A stretch of DNA of 64,000 nucleotides, from assembly GCF_000181495.1 (NCBI RefSeq), contig NZ_ABCF01000006.1:31458-95457 (forward strand), written 5' to 3'. The first letter of the stretch is position 1; the number at the start of each line of letters is the position of its first letter. This document shows positions 35,815-44,921 of the stretch, piece after piece. The notes below the pieces were generated by a model. That model saw only the letters and a program-made list of their open reading frames with translations. It searched no databases and was not told where the DNA came from. Origin of the DNA: Bacillus sp. SG-1. GTDB taxonomy: Bacteria; Bacillota; Bacilli; Bacillales; Bacillaceae_B. The position numbers and the translations under genes are program-made.

Positions 35815-36666
35815 CTAATCATTCAAAAGGTAACAAGAATATGTACCGATCATTTTGACTTCACAGCCGAGAGCTTCCATTTCTCTGATGGCACCCGGAA
35901 GCAATATATCATCCATGCTTTGATCTACATCAATTAGAAAAAAATAATCGCCCAAGCCAGTCTTCAACGGCCGTGATTCAATTTTGCTGAGGTTCAGCTG
36001 CCTCCATGCAAATGCGGAAAGGACTTGATGCAATGCGCCGGAACGGTCTTTCGGCAATGTTACCATCAAGCTTGTTTTTTCTGTGCTTTTTTTATTGAGA
36101 AGCTGCAGTCTGACTGGTTTCTTATGTAAAACGATGAACCGGGTATGATTGTAGGCAAAATCATGGATGTTTTCATGCAGGATCTTAAGTCCGTATTCTC
36201 TTGCAGATAATTCATTTCCTATTGAAGCAAGATTCTCCTCGGGATGCTCACTTAAATATTTTGCGGCTGCAGATGTCGAGGTCGTCTGTTCTAACGGCGT
36301 GTCCCGGAAATTGCTGTGAAGGAATTTATGGCATTGCGCCAATGCGTGGGAATGGGACAGGATTTTATCCGGCTTTATCCCGCAATCAAAATGTTTAGGG
36401 TGTACCATAAAATGCTGCTGTATGGGGGAAGTAAGTTCAGCTACGATGGATAAATTTTCTTCATGAAACAAGTAATCAACCGTAATATGTACTGACCCTT
36501 CGAGTGCATTCTCCAAAGGAACAACCGCATAATCAACTTTCTCTTCGATAACCGCTTCGATGCAGTCAGGTATTGTCACACATGGTACTGTTTCTCTTTT
36601 CGGAAAAGCTTTTCTTACAGCCAGGTCTGTAAAAGAAGCCTGTGGTCCCAGATAGGCAATTTTCAA
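35815..36666 (-). CDS. pheA: Prephenate dehydratase
   Basis: Converts prephenate to phenylpyruvate in phenylalanine synthesis. Catalytic domain about 1-180 with the essential TRF motif at 175-177 (NHTRFIVL); C-terminal ACT regulatory domain about 199-275 with ESRP, the phenylalanine-sensing motif. 283 residues, no chorismate mutase fusion. The start codon is TTG (MKIAYLG), preceded by GAAGGGAAG. In B. subtilis pheA lies with obg; here it stands alone, convergent with an EcsC gene. Confidence 0.95.
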   Translation of the reverse strand: MKIAYLGPQASFTDLAVRKAFPKRETVPCVTIPDCIEAVIEEKVDYAVVPLENALEGSVHITVDYLFHEENLSIVAELTSPIQQHFMVHPKHFDCGIKPDKILSHSHALAQCHKFLHSNFRDTPLEQTTSTSAAAKYLSEHPEENLASIGNELSAREYGLKILHENIHDFAYNHTRFIVLHKKPVRLQLLNKKSTEKTSLMVTLPKDRSGALHQVLSAFAWRQLNLSKIESRPLKTGLGDYFFLIDVDQSMDDILLPGAIREMEALGCEVKMIGTYSCYLLND

Positions 36667-36796
36667 TTGGATTCTTCCCTTCGAGAAAATTTATTGAACA
36701 TTCTAACATGTTGTCGATATGGTTGTATATAAAAAGGCTGAAAAATTATTTTAATATTATTTTTCCGACTGCAGCAGGGTGTCTCTCCAGAGAAGA

Positions 36797-36832
36797 AAGA
36801 AAAAAGCTTGCAGAAAAGATCCTGCAAGCTTG
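36797..36832 (-). terminator. Terminator of the universal stress protein gene
   Basis: On the minus strand AAGCTTGCAG / CTGCAAGCTT with a T-run. Confidence 0.88.
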
Positions 36833-36849
36833 AATAATTTAAATAATAT

Positions 36850-37296
36850 TTACTGATCATCTGTTCTGACTACAAGTACATCGCATTCAGCTGAGCGGGT
36901 AATATGTTCGGACACGCTGCCAATCAGAAATCTTTCCATCGCACTCAAGCCGGTTGCTCCGCACACAATGAGATCTGCATTGGCTTTCTCCGCTCCATCT
37001 TTCGGGATGACAGCTTTAGGGGAACCGTACTCAATCAGTATGTGGACATCGGTTACGCCCGCCCTTTCTGCCTGTTCTTTATAAGAAGTCATGATTTCTT
37101 CGGCATACTGGCTGGCTCTTTCACCTACAGATTGATCGTAGGATTCAACTGTTGCAAACGATCTTGAATCGATGACATGGATAATCGAAAGAGTTGCATC
37201 ATTACGTAAAGCAATATCAATTGATTTCTTGAACGCCCATTCCGCTTCTTTTGACCCATCAACGGCTACCAGTATATTTTTATATTTCAAAGTCAT
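36850..37296 (-). CDS. Universal stress protein, UspA family
   Basis: A 148-residue cytoplasmic USP domain. The ATP-binding signature G-x2-G-x9-G-S is complete (GATGLSAMERFLIGSVS), so this is the nucleotide-binding kind. N-terminal ILVAVDGSKEAEWAF is typical. Role in stress survival is by family. AAGGAGTGA precedes the ATG. Confidence 0.93.
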   Translation of the reverse strand: MTLKYKNILVAVDGSKEAEWAFKKSIDIALRNDATLSIIHVIDSRSFATVESYDQSVGERASQYAEEIMTSYKEQAERAGVTDVHILIEYGSPKAVIPKDGAEKANADLIVCGATGLSAMERFLIGSVSEHITRSAECDVLVVRTDDQ

Positions 37297-37404
37297 GGCT
37301 CATCACTCCTTATCTATAGTTTACTATATATTTCCTTTAATAATTGTTACACCTTAACAAAAGATATTAGTAATTATTTTTCCGGAAAAGGAGGACATTA
37401 AACA

Positions 37405-37563
37405 ATGGAAAAAAAGAACCGGGTAAAACAGCAAAGTTTTTATGACGAACGTGCAGCCGAGCAGACCTCTATGCAAATCATGGATTCCTATGAGTCAGGG
37501 CTGCATGATGGTGAGGCAGGACCTTTGAACTCAAATTTGTTTGAAGATGAAAAGAAAATGTAG
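37405..37563 (+). CDS. Small hypothetical protein, 52 residues
   Basis: A short reading frame with AAAAGGAGG correctly placed before the ATG and a terminator six bases after the stop. The product starts MEKKNRVKQQSFYDERAAEQ, is highly charged, has no cysteine or membrane segment, and ends in acidic and basic residues (EDEKKM). I do not recognise it. Signals on both ends argue that it is a real gene. Confidence 0.75.
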   Translation: MEKKNRVKQQSFYDERAAEQTSMQIMDSYESGLHDGEAGPLNSNLFEDEKKM

Positions 37564-37568
37564 TTTTT

Positions 37569-37608
37569 AAAATGCTGTCCGCGGAATCATTGGGGACAGT
37601 ATTTTTGT
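37569..37608 (+). terminator. Terminator of the 52-residue gene
   Basis: Stem AAAATGCTGTCC / GGACAGTATTTT (one G-U pair) with T-run. Confidence 0.82.
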
Positions 37609-37654
37609 TTGTTAAAAGAGCTCTAACTCCTGTATCAGTATTTATTGATAGTAA

Positions 37655-37692
37655 TAAAGCCGCCATACTTTATTAAGCATGACGGCTTTTCT
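37655..37692 (-). terminator. Terminator of the NCS1 permease gene, overlapping its last codons
   Basis: On the minus strand AAAGCCGTCAT / ATGGCGGCTTT. The left arm contains codons for the last residues before the stop at 37673-37675, so the ribosome would sit on the stem while it forms. Confidence 0.75.
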
Positions 37693-39010
37693 TATAATCA
37701 TTTACGTTGTTTTTGGATGACTGTTTTGATATGAAACTATACATCATAAATGTCAGCAAAAAGCTGATGAATCCGGGGGACCAGCCTTCCGGTATTAAGA
37801 AATAGATGAACAAGGCAACAGCAAGTGTATAGATGGCTTTTTGATTGTACTGAAATGTACCTGATGCAAGTCTTTCGAGATCCTTATCTGGTATCCTCGC
37901 TTTTTTGATATACAAAAAGTCTGCAACAATGACGGCCGATAAGGGGATGACAAAAGCACCCAACAAGGAGATATAATCTTTTGCATTATTGACCAATGCC
38001 GGGAAGCAGCTCAAGATAATCCCGGCGGCACCAAATACCAGTGCGCTTTTGACTCTCCCGAGAGAAGGGATGGCATTCAACAAGCTGAATCCGCCTGTGT
38101 AGGCATTGCTGAGATTGATGGATATCATCGAAACCATGGCGCATATCCCGATTAATATGGTCAGGAGGACGGAGCCAGTCTGCTCGGTTGCTGCTACAAA
38201 AGGATTTAGGTTGTTAAATAAGGCTGCACTGAAGGTCCCCAGCAGGGCAGTCATAAAGAAGCCGAATACATTTCCAGCGAACAATCCCCAAAAGCCCTGT
38301 TTTCCAGATTTCGCATACCGTGTAATATCGGAAGAGGCACTTACTCCTGATACATATTGAACAAAAGCAAGGCTGGCAAAAAACACAAAGGCCCCAATCG
38401 AAAACCCTTCACCCGAAAACAATACGTTGATTCCACTTCCGTTTGCTGACGTATTGATAAAAATGATTAAGATAGCTGCCTGCCCAATCAATAGGAAAGG
38501 CATGAACAACTTGGTTGCTTTTTTGACTGCCTCAAAACCAATCAGGGCCAGGATGGTCATAATCAATGCAAGGGAAACAGCAATGGGGATTAAAGGGAAT
38601 TCAACCCCTACAGCCTTTTTCAGCAGAGAGAGAACAACCAACGTACCTCCAATGGTTTGGACACTGAACCAATACAGCGATGTCAGCGACCTGACCGGAG
38701 AGGCGATAAGTCTTGAAAGCCTGGTACCAATCATGGACCTGATGACATACTGGGCAGGCAAACCATACCTCGCACCCGGCAATGAGAGGACAGAAACAAA
38801 AAAGAAGGCAAGTGTTCCTCCGATCAATGTGCTGAGGATGGCCCAGAACATTGATAATCCGCCCTCCATTACGGCTAAAGCAGGGACGAGAAAATTCCCG
38901 GAGTTGACTGAAAAGGCAAGCTGGATAATGAAATACTCAAACCAGGTAGTGGTCTTTAAATTTTGCGGAACGGATTCTAATCCTAGTCTTTCTATTGCTG
39001 GATTTTTCAT
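37673..39010 (-). CDS. NCS1-family cytosine/purine permease (CodB-like)
   Basis: A 445-residue membrane protein with about twelve transmembrane helices and NCS1 features (PGARYGLPAQYVIRS; SGVSASSDITRYAKSG). Likely substrates are cytosine, uracil, allantoin or similar compounds; none of the matching catabolic genes adjoin. AAGGAG is seven bases from the ATG at 39008-39010, so the eight extra in-frame codons upstream are not used. Not in the B. subtilis order here. Confidence 0.86.
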   Translation of the reverse strand: MKNPAIERLGLESVPQNLKTTTWFEYFIIQLAFSVNSGNFLVPALAVMEGGLSMFWAILSTLIGGTLAFFFVSVLSLPGARYGLPAQYVIRSMIGTRLSRLIASPVRSLTSLYWFSVQTIGGTLVVLSLLKKAVGVEFPLIPIAVSLALIMTILALIGFEAVKKATKLFMPFLLIGQAAILIIFINTSANGSGINVLFSGEGFSIGAFVFFASLAFVQYVSGVSASSDITRYAKSGKQGFWGLFAGNVFGFFMTALLGTFSAALFNNLNPFVAATEQTGSVLLTILIGICAMVSMISINLSNAYTGGFSLLNAIPSLGRVKSALVFGAAGIILSCFPALVNNAKDYISLLGAFVIPLSAVIVADFLYIKKARIPDKDLERLASGTFQYNQKAIYTLAVALFIYFLIPEGWSPGFISFLLTFMMYSFISKQSSKNNVNDYKKSRHA

Positions 39011-39205
39011 TTGAAGACTCCTTATTTCGATCATATGAGATAATTCTATTCCTATTGTATAGGAAGTTTACCAAAAGGAAATAATATAAAGTTCGATTCT
39101 GAACATTCAGTAAATAAAAGTCCGTTATTTCTTTCTTTTAGGAGGGTTTAAAGTCGTTTCTTCCTGCCATTATGGGTAGGGAAAATTCAGGCTTTTCAGT
39201 CTGAA

Positions 39206-39219
39206 TGTAAATGCTTACA
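39206..39219 (+). promoter_or_regulatory. Palindromic site before ald, possible cre
   Basis: TGTAAATGCTTACA matches the cre consensus at 13 of 14 positions (T for C in the central CG) and sits in the palindrome AATGTAA-ATGC-TTACATT. It could be bound by CcpA or by an alanine-responsive regulator. The gap 39011-39312 contains nothing else that I recognise. Confidence 0.5.
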
Positions 39220-39312
39220 TTTACGTAAAAATTGTTTAGCATTTTAGGGATGATAGTGTTATATTTGATTAAGAAAGTTTACATATGGATTTGAAATGAG
39301 GAGGTTTTTTTT

Positions 39313-40431
39313 ATGCGTATCGGAGTACCTGCAGAAATAAAAAACAATGAGAACCGAGTGGCAATGACACCGGCAGGAGTGGTGAATCTAACCCAGTTCG
39401 GTCATGAAGTATATATTGAATCCGGGGCGGGCCTCGGCTCTGGTTTTACAGACGAAGATTATACAGCTGCGGGCGGTCATATTGTTGAAAGTGCATCTGA
39501 AGCATGGTCCATGGATATGGTCATGAAAGTAAAAGAACCGCTGCCAAGCGAATATCAGTATTTCCGTGAAGGGCTTATCCTGTTTACATACTTACACTTG
39601 GCTCCAGAGCCTGAACTGACAAAAGCCCTTATTGAAAATAAAGTGGTCGGAATCGCATACGAGACAGTTGAAATGAATCGTACTCTTCCGTTGCTTACAC
39701 CAATGAGTGAAGTGGCTGGCAGGATGTCCACTCAACTCGGTGCTCAATTCCTTGAAAAAATTCATGGCGGGAAAGGTGTTCTTCTATCTGGCGTTCCGGG
39801 AGTTTCACGCAGTCGTGTAACAATCATCGGTGGTGGTGTAGCTGGAACGAATGCAGCAAAAATTGCTGTTGGAATGGGTGCACAAGTGACGATCCTTGAC
39901 TTGAGTCCTGAACGTCTTCGCCAGCTTGATGATATCTTCGGAAGCGATGTGCAGACATTGATGTCCAATCCGCTTAACATCGAAAAAGCTGTTGCAGAAT
40001 CTGACCTTGTTATCGGAGCCGTACTGATTCCGGGAGCAAAGGCACCGAAGCTTGTAACGGAAGATATGATCAAATCCATGATGCCTGGTTCAGTAGTAGT
40101 GGATATTGCCATCGACCAAGGTGGAATATTTGAAACGACAGACCGCATCACAACCCATGATGATCCAACTTATGTGAAACACGGAGTTGTTCACTATGCA
40201 GTTGCCAACATGCCTGGTGCCGTGCCGCGTACATCCACTATTGCGCTTACGAATGTAACAGTTCCTTACGCAATCCAGATTGCCAACAAAGGTTATAAAG
40301 CAGCATGTCTTGAAAATGAAGCCCTGTTGAAAGGAATCAATACATTGAACGGATATGTGACGTATAAAGCTGTCGCAGAAGCGCATGACTTGGACTACTC
40401 TGATACCAAAACACTTCTCGATCAAATTTAA
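39313..40431 (+). CDS. ald: Alanine dehydrogenase
   Basis: Oxidatively deaminates L-alanine to pyruvate and ammonia with NAD; needed for alanine use and for sporulation in B. subtilis. The 372-residue protein has the N-terminal signature [20 protein letters not shown], the catalytic region [13 protein letters not shown], and the NAD fold [10 protein letters not shown] (about residues 173-182). GAGGAGG precedes the ATG. Single gene with a terminator; ytkL follows. Confidence 0.97.
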   Translation: MRIGVPAEIKNNENRVAMTPAGVVNLTQFGHEVYIESGAGLGSGFTDEDYTAAGGHIVESASEAWSMDMVMKVKEPLPSEYQYFREGLILFTYLHLAPEPELTKALIENKVVGIAYETVEMNRTLPLLTPMSEVAGRMSTQLGAQFLEKIHGGKGVLLSGVPGVSRSRVTIIGGGVAGTNAAKIAVGMGAQVTILDLSPERLRQLDDIFGSDVQTLMSNPLNIEKAVAESDLVIGAVLIPGAKAPKLVTEDMIKSMMPGSVVVDIAIDQGGIFETTDRITTHDDPTYVKHGVVHYAVANMPGAVPRTSTIALTNVTVPYAIQIANKGYKAACLENEALLKGINTLNGYVTYKAVAEAHDLDYSDTKTLLDQI

Positions 40432-40437
40432 TGATAG

Positions 40438-40478
40438 AAAAGGCTGTTCCGCTAATTTGGTGGGACAGCCTTTTTTTC
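40438..40478 (+). terminator. Terminator of ald
   Basis: Stem AAAAGGCTGTYCC / GGGACAGCCTTTT followed by T-run. Confidence 0.9.
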
Positions 40479-40675
40479 ATGTTGTCAGATTGGGGGATAA
40501 ATTCCGTTAAAGGCTTTTTAAAAATAAAATTTCAGGGTAAAAATGAATGGGGTGCTTGGTTAAAGGAGGAAATGTCTCTTCAATCAAGAACTAAGTAGGA
40601 AAGTGGTGTTTTCTGATTGTTCTTTTAGGTGCTAATGGAAAACAGCATGAAAACTAGTTTCAAGGAGGGCTTAAA

Positions 40676-41356
40676 ATGAAAGTTTCTTATCATGGACATT
40701 CAGTTGTTAAAGTCGTGACCGAAACACACACAATCTTAATTGACCCTTTTATCAATGGGAATGAACTCACTGACCTGAAAGTAGAAAATGAAAAGCCGGA
40801 TGTCATTTTGCTTACCCATGGTCATAATGATCATGTCGGAGATACTGTCCAACTCGCAAAGCAAAGTGATGCGCTTGTAGTAGCTCCTTTTGAATTGGCT
40901 ACATATTTAAGCTGGCAGGGTGTGAAAACTCACCCGCTGCACATTGGCGGAGGGTACGATTTCGAGTTCGGTAGAGTGAAACTGACTCAGGCTTTTCATG
41001 GTTCTTCATATGAGACAGAAGACAAGCAAATCATCTACACAGGTATGCCTGCGGGAATTCTTTTCACAGTAGACGGGAAAACGATCTATCACGCAGGGGA
41101 TACTGCCCTTTTCTCCGACATGAAGCTGATCGGAATGCGCAATTCCATTGACCTGGCATTCCTTCCAATTGGAGATAATTTTACAATGGGACCGGAGGAT
41201 GCAGCGTTGGCCGCAGAATTTGTGAACGCCAAAACTGTTGTTCCGATTCACTACAATACATTCCCGCCAATCAAGCAGGACCCTGAGAAGTTTGTCTCCA
41301 TGTTAAATGGCCAGGAAGCCAAAGTAATGAATGCAGGAGATGTCATCGAGCTATAA
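40676..41356 (+). CDS. ytkL: Metallo-beta-lactamase-fold hydrolase YtkL (UPF0173)
   Basis: A 226-residue metal-dependent hydrolase. The metal motif HGHNDHVGD (about residues 54-62), YHAGDTALF and the C-terminal [10 protein letters not shown] are all present. The substrate is unknown for the family. AAGGAGGG precedes the ATG. It follows ald as in B. subtilis. Confidence 0.95.
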   Translation: MKVSYHGHSVVKVVTETHTILIDPFINGNELTDLKVENEKPDVILLTHGHNDHVGDTVQLAKQSDALVVAPFELATYLSWQGVKTHPLHIGGGYDFEFGRVKLTQAFHGSSYETEDKQIIYTGMPAGILFTVDGKTIYHAGDTALFSDMKLIGMRNSIDLAFLPIGDNFTMGPEDAALAAEFVNAKTVVPIHYNTFPPIKQDPEKFVSMLNGQEAKVMNAGDVIEL

Positions 41357-41368
41357 TAGAATCTTTGG

Positions 41369-41401
41369 AACACTGATCCGTTATTGGATCAGTGTTTTTT
41401 G
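41369..41401 (+). terminator. Terminator of ytkL
   Basis: Stem AACACTGATCC / GGATCAGTGTT with six T. Confidence 0.92.
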
Positions 41402-41423
41402 TTCCGGGCCGAACATAGAGAGT

Positions 41424-41532
41424 GAGATTGGCAGGTGGATGACTGAAAAACCGAATCTCGCCTACAAATTGATTGGTAGGTGAGTGCCAGAAAAAAAGGA
41501 GATTACCTACAAATTCCCGGGTAATCGCCACC
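41424..41532. repeat. Array with 45-bp period and palindromic cores
   Basis: TTGGYAGG recurs at 41428 and 41473; CCTACAAATT at 41461 and 41506: both 45 bases apart. TCGCCTAC / GTAGGTGA and GATTACC / GGGTAATC form core palindromes of about 26 bases with a 19-base A-rich spacer. Lies after the ytkL terminator. Confidence 0.75.
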
Positions 41533-41604
41533 AAAATCCACTAAGAACGCTGTATTCGTATCCATTGTTGCTATCGGAAAAATCCAAAAGGCAAGGGCTA
41601 ATCT

Positions 41605-41730
41605 AACTGAACAGGGTGAATAGCTCTTTTCTTTAATGTTTCCCAGGATAATTCCTCTGAAATATGGCTATTTCACTTGAAATTCATCGTAAATAGCAAC
41701 AAAGTTTTAGAAAAGAGCCTAAAAGAAAAA
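41605..41730. repeat. Dispersed intergenic repeat, copy 2
   Basis: Outer arms TAGCTCTTTTCT (near 41619) and AGAAAAGAGCC (near 41709), inner arms GCTATTT and AAATAGC. The right half matches the copy at 7545-7605. Confidence 0.72.
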
Positions 41731-41788
41731 ACTAATGAGAACGGTTTGTCCCGCATACAATGAAACAAGCAAGGAAAAGGGGGATTAT

Positions 41789-42034
41789 ATGAAAAAGCAA
41801 CGATATTTGATTTGTTTATTGCTTGCGGGGATGATGCTCTATTACGCGGTTCCACGCCTGAATGTTTTTGCAGAAGGTCTGCAGGGGGCGTTTGCGCTGA
41901 TCTGGCTTGCTTTTGCAGCCATTGTCATTGCAGGCAACTTATCAGGAATGCTCTTTGCTCCTCGTGCTGCCAAGGCACAAATACAGAGGGCGAAATCGAA
42001 GAAAGGTGCAAGAAGGGTTCGTTCTTTTGGCTGA
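41789..42034 (+). CDS. Small hypothetical membrane protein, 81 residues
   Basis: Two hydrophobic segments (about residues 6-25 and 32-55) and a strongly basic C-terminal tail (RAKSKKGARRVRSFG), suggesting a membrane hairpin with the tail inside. AAAAGGGGGA is placed for ATG 41789; the in-frame upstream start at 41735 is unsupported. I do not recognise a family. It precedes ytoI on the same strand by 83 bases. Confidence 0.72.
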   Translation: MKKQRYLICLLLAGMMLYYAVPRLNVFAEGLQGAFALIWLAFAAIVIAGNLSGMLFAPRAAKAQIQRAKSKKGARRVRSFG

Positions 42035-42117
42035 GTATTAAGGAGAAAATTGAAACACCGGGCTTTTCACTTTATAATGAAAGGTATATTCAGGCAGTAT
42101 AAAAAAGGGTGAAAAGC

Positions 42118-43437
42118 TTGGCAACCAAACATGAACAAATCATAGAATATATTGATACGCTCCCGATAGGGGAAAAAATATCTGTCAGGCAAATTGCGAA
42201 GGCTCTGAGTGTCAGTGAAGGCACTGCATACAGAGCTATTAAGGATGCAGAGACCAAGGGATATGTCAGCACCATCGAAAGAGTCGGAACCATCAGGATT
42301 GAAAGAAAGAAAAAGGAAAACATCGAAAAGCTGACTTTCGCGGAAGTGGTCAATATTATTGACGGACAAGTACTCGGCGGGAGAACAGGCTTACATAAAA
42401 TGCTGAATAAATTTGTCATCGGCGCGATGAAACTCGAAGCAATGATGCGTTACACAGAAGCCGGAAACTTACTGATTGTCGGGAACCGGACGAAGGCTCA
42501 CGAACTGGCCCTTAAGGCCGGGGCAGCTGTGTTGATAACCGGGGGCTTTGATACGGACGAAGCTGTCAAGCGGATCGCCGATGAACTGGAATTGCCGGTC
42601 ATTTCAACAAGCTATGATACTTTTACCGTGGCGGCAATGATCAACCGTGCGATTTACGATCAGCTGATAAAAAAAGACATTGTACTGGTTGAGGATATTT
42701 TAACCGCGGAAGACAAGACGGTGTATTTACATGTAGGTGACACCCTGGAAGATTGGTACGAAAAAAACCAATCAACCTTCCATAGTCGTTTTCCTGTCAT
42801 CGACCGAAATAGGAAGGTCCAGGGAATGGTGACTTCTAAAGATGTAATGGGCCAGGAAAAGGACGTTATGATTGACAAGGTCATGACGAAAAAACCTATT
42901 ACCGTCAGGCCCAATACAAGCGTTGCATCTGCTGCACACATGATGATTTGGGAAGGGATTGAAGTCCTGCCGGTAGTCGATGACTTGAACAGGATTCAGG
43001 GAATCATCAGCCGTCAGGATGTATTGAAAGCAATGCAAATGATCCAGCGGCAGCCTCAGGTAGGGGAAACCATCGATGACAACATCACTAGCAACATGAC
43101 AACATTGGAGTCAAAAGATTCCAGTGATGCCGCCTATCAATTCCCGGTAACCCCGCAGATGACAAATGGGCTTGGAACGATGTCTTATGGGGTATTTACG
43201 ACTCTTGTAACAGAAGCCGCAAACAGGGCCTTGAAGAATTATAAAAAAGGCGACCTGGTTGTAGAGAATATGACCGTGTATTTTATCAGGCCCGTCCAGA
43301 TGGAAAGCATCATAGAAATCCGTCCTAAAGTATTGGATGTAGGCCGGAAGTTCGGTAAGGTCGATGTCGAAGTTTATCATGAAACAGTGCTGGTAGGAAA
43401 GGCAATGATGATTTGCCAGCTGATTGATAAACATTAA
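42118..43437 (+). CDS. ytoI: DRTGG/CBS/thioesterase-fold regulator YtoI
   Basis: A multidomain protein of about 439 residues. Order: N-terminal helix-turn-helix (ISVRQIAKALSVSEGTAYRAIK, split here as ISVRQIAKAL then SVSEGTAYRAIK), DRTGG domain (about 75-180), two CBS repeats (about 190-310; VMTKKPITVRPNTSVASAA) and a C-terminal hot-dog thioesterase-like domain. CBS pairs bind adenine nucleotides. The exact function is unknown. AAGGGTG is spaced six bases from TTG 42118, giving MATKHEQI as in B. subtilis; the GTG at 42109 overlaps that binding site. Confidence 0.9.
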   Translation: MATKHEQIIEYIDTLPIGEKISVRQIAKALSVSEGTAYRAIKDAETKGYVSTIERVGTIRIERKKKENIEKLTFAEVVNIIDGQVLGGRTGLHKMLNKFVIGAMKLEAMMRYTEAGNLLIVGNRTKAHELALKAGAAVLITGGFDTDEAVKRIADELELPVISTSYDTFTVAAMINRAIYDQLIKKDIVLVEDILTAEDKTVYLHVGDTLEDWYEKNQSTFHSRFPVIDRNRKVQGMVTSKDVMGQEKDVMIDKVMTKKPITVRPNTSVASAAHMMIWEGIEVLPVVDDLNRIQGIISRQDVLKAMQMIQRQPQVGETIDDNITSNMTTLESKDSSDAAYQFPVTPQMTNGLGTMSYGVFTTLVTEAANRALKNYKKGDLVVENMTVYFIRPVQMESIIEIRPKVLDVGRKFGKVDVEVYHETVLVGKAMMICQLIDKH

Positions 43438-43448
43438 GGTGTAACAGA

Positions 43449-43481
43449 AAAACCTGCATCCAAAGAAAGATGCAGGTTTTG
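43449..43481. terminator. Bidirectional terminator between ytoI and ytpI
   Basis: Perfect stem AAAACCTGCATC / GATGCAGGTTTT with 8-base loop. Confidence 0.9.
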
Positions 43482-43487
43482 AGAATT

Positions 43488-43793
43488 CTATCGATTATCC
43501 AATTGCTCTGCTTCTTTTACAGCCTGAGGCAGGAAGTGCTTGTACACTTTCCATCCCATCCATGCACTGCCAAGACCGATGATGATAAAAATCGCTGCAA
43601 TGATGTATGTGAAGGTGGTTTGAAAAAGAAACAGCTGGTTGATCCCGAACAGGGCCACAAATAAGCCCAATGCAATACTGGATTTTCCGGAAAGCCATTT
43701 TTTCTCGATGAATCTATTGCTCCGTACCGATTTCACTTTATAGTAAAAATAAAAAGAAAATGAAAGAATGATTAAAAAAACTAAAACAGGCAT
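43488..43793 (-). CDS. ytpI: YtpI-family small membrane protein
   Basis: A 101-residue protein with three hydrophobic segments (about 2-16, 38-56 and 58-80). It matches YtpI by length, position between ytoI and nrnA, and minus orientation. Function unknown. TGGAGGAT precedes the ATG. Confidence 0.9.
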   Translation of the reverse strand: MPVLVFLIILSFSFYFYYKVKSVRSNRFIEKKWLSGKSSIALGLFVALFGINQLFLFQTTFTYIIAAIFIIIGLGSAWMGWKVYKHFLPQAVKEAEQLDNR

Positions 43794-43907
43794 ATCTTGT
43801 ATCCTCCAAAATATCGTTGGTTGTTTTATGAATCTCCTTTTACTATTTTAACGGTATTTTAACAGGATTCCAAATGAACGTTTTATGTCTAAAAAAAGGA
43901 GTATCAT

Positions 43908-44846
43908 ATGAAAGATCAAATTATCGCTGCCATTAAAGAGTATCAGACCATCATTGTCCACAGGCACGTAAGGCCGGATCCGGATGCTTACGGTTCTCAG
44001 GGGGGGCTTGTGGAAATCCTGAAAGCCTCCTTCCCTGAAAAGAATATTTATGCTGTTGGAGAGGAAGAGCCCACACTTCATTATTTGAGAAGATTGGACA
44101 AAGTTGAGGACAGTGTCTTTAAGGGGGCGCTGATCATCGTCTGTGATACAGCGAATTCTGCCCGTATTTGTGACGACAGATATGAATTGGGAGAGAAGCT
44201 TATCAAAATCGATCACCATCCAAATGAAGATCCGTACGGAGATCTGTTGTGGGTAGACACAGAAGCAAGCTCGGTCAGTGAGATGATTTATTTACTCTAT
44301 AATCACGGGAAAGACCAGGGCTTGAAAATGACAGACGAAGCGGCACGTCTGCTATATGGCGGGATTGTCGGCGATACTGGGAGATTCCTGTATCCAAGCA
44401 CAACCCAGCGTACGTTTGATGTAGCGGGTGAACTCATCCGTTTTGATTTTGACCGAAATGAACTCTATAACAAAATGTATGAATCAGATCCACAGGTGCT
44501 TAAGCTTCAAGGCTATGTTCTTCAAAACTTCGAAATGCTGGAGAACAGGGTGGGATGCATGATCATTACAAAAGAAATCCTGGATGACTTCGGTCTCGTG
44601 CCCGCTGAAGCCTCACTGCTCGTAAGTTCCCTGGGTAATGTAAAAGGAATCAAGGCCTGGGTCTTTTTCATAGAGGAGAGCGACCAAATCAGAGTTCGTT
44701 TCCGCTCCAAAGGACCGGTCATCAATACGGTTGCAAAAAAGTATAATGGAGGCGGACATCCGCTTGCTGCAGGCGCATCCATCTTTGGCTGGGAGCAGAA
44801 GGATGAAGTGTTGAAAGATTTAATAGAGGTTTGCGAGCAAAGTTGA
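43908..44846 (+). CDS. nrnA: Oligoribonuclease / pAp phosphatase NrnA
   Basis: DHH-DHHA1 phosphoesterase that degrades nanoRNAs of two to five bases and 3'-phosphoadenosine 5'-phosphate. In the 312-residue protein RPDPDAYGSQ and the DHH motif IDHHPN (about residues 102-107) bind manganese; the DHHA1 substrate motif GGGHPLAAGAS is near the C terminus. AAAGGAG precedes the ATG. It has its own terminator. As B. subtilis YtqI/NrnA it can also turn over pGpG, which would complement the c-di-GMP cyclase at 2.2 kb. Confidence 0.96.
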   Translation: MKDQIIAAIKEYQTIIVHRHVRPDPDAYGSQGGLVEILKASFPEKNIYAVGEEEPTLHYLRRLDKVEDSVFKGALIIVCDTANSARICDDRYELGEKLIKIDHHPNEDPYGDLLWVDTEASSVSEMIYLLYNHGKDQGLKMTDEAARLLYGGIVGDTGRFLYPSTTQRTFDVAGELIRFDFDRNELYNKMYESDPQVLKLQGYVLQNFEMLENRVGCMIITKEILDDFGLVPAEASLLVSSLGNVKGIKAWVFFIEESDQIRVRFRSKGPVINTVAKKYNGGGHPLAAGASIFGWEQKDEVLKDLIEVCEQS

Positions 44847-44856
44847 GACTATTAGG

Positions 44857-44891
44857 AAAGAGGTTCATCGAAAAGCGATGAACCTCTTTTA
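44857..44891 (+). terminator. Terminator of nrnA
   Basis: Perfect stem AAAGAGGTTCATCG / CGATGAACCTCTTT with T-run. Confidence 0.92.
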
Positions 44892-44921
44892 TTGTGGGTG
44901 GATTTCTTTTCATGAAAAAGT

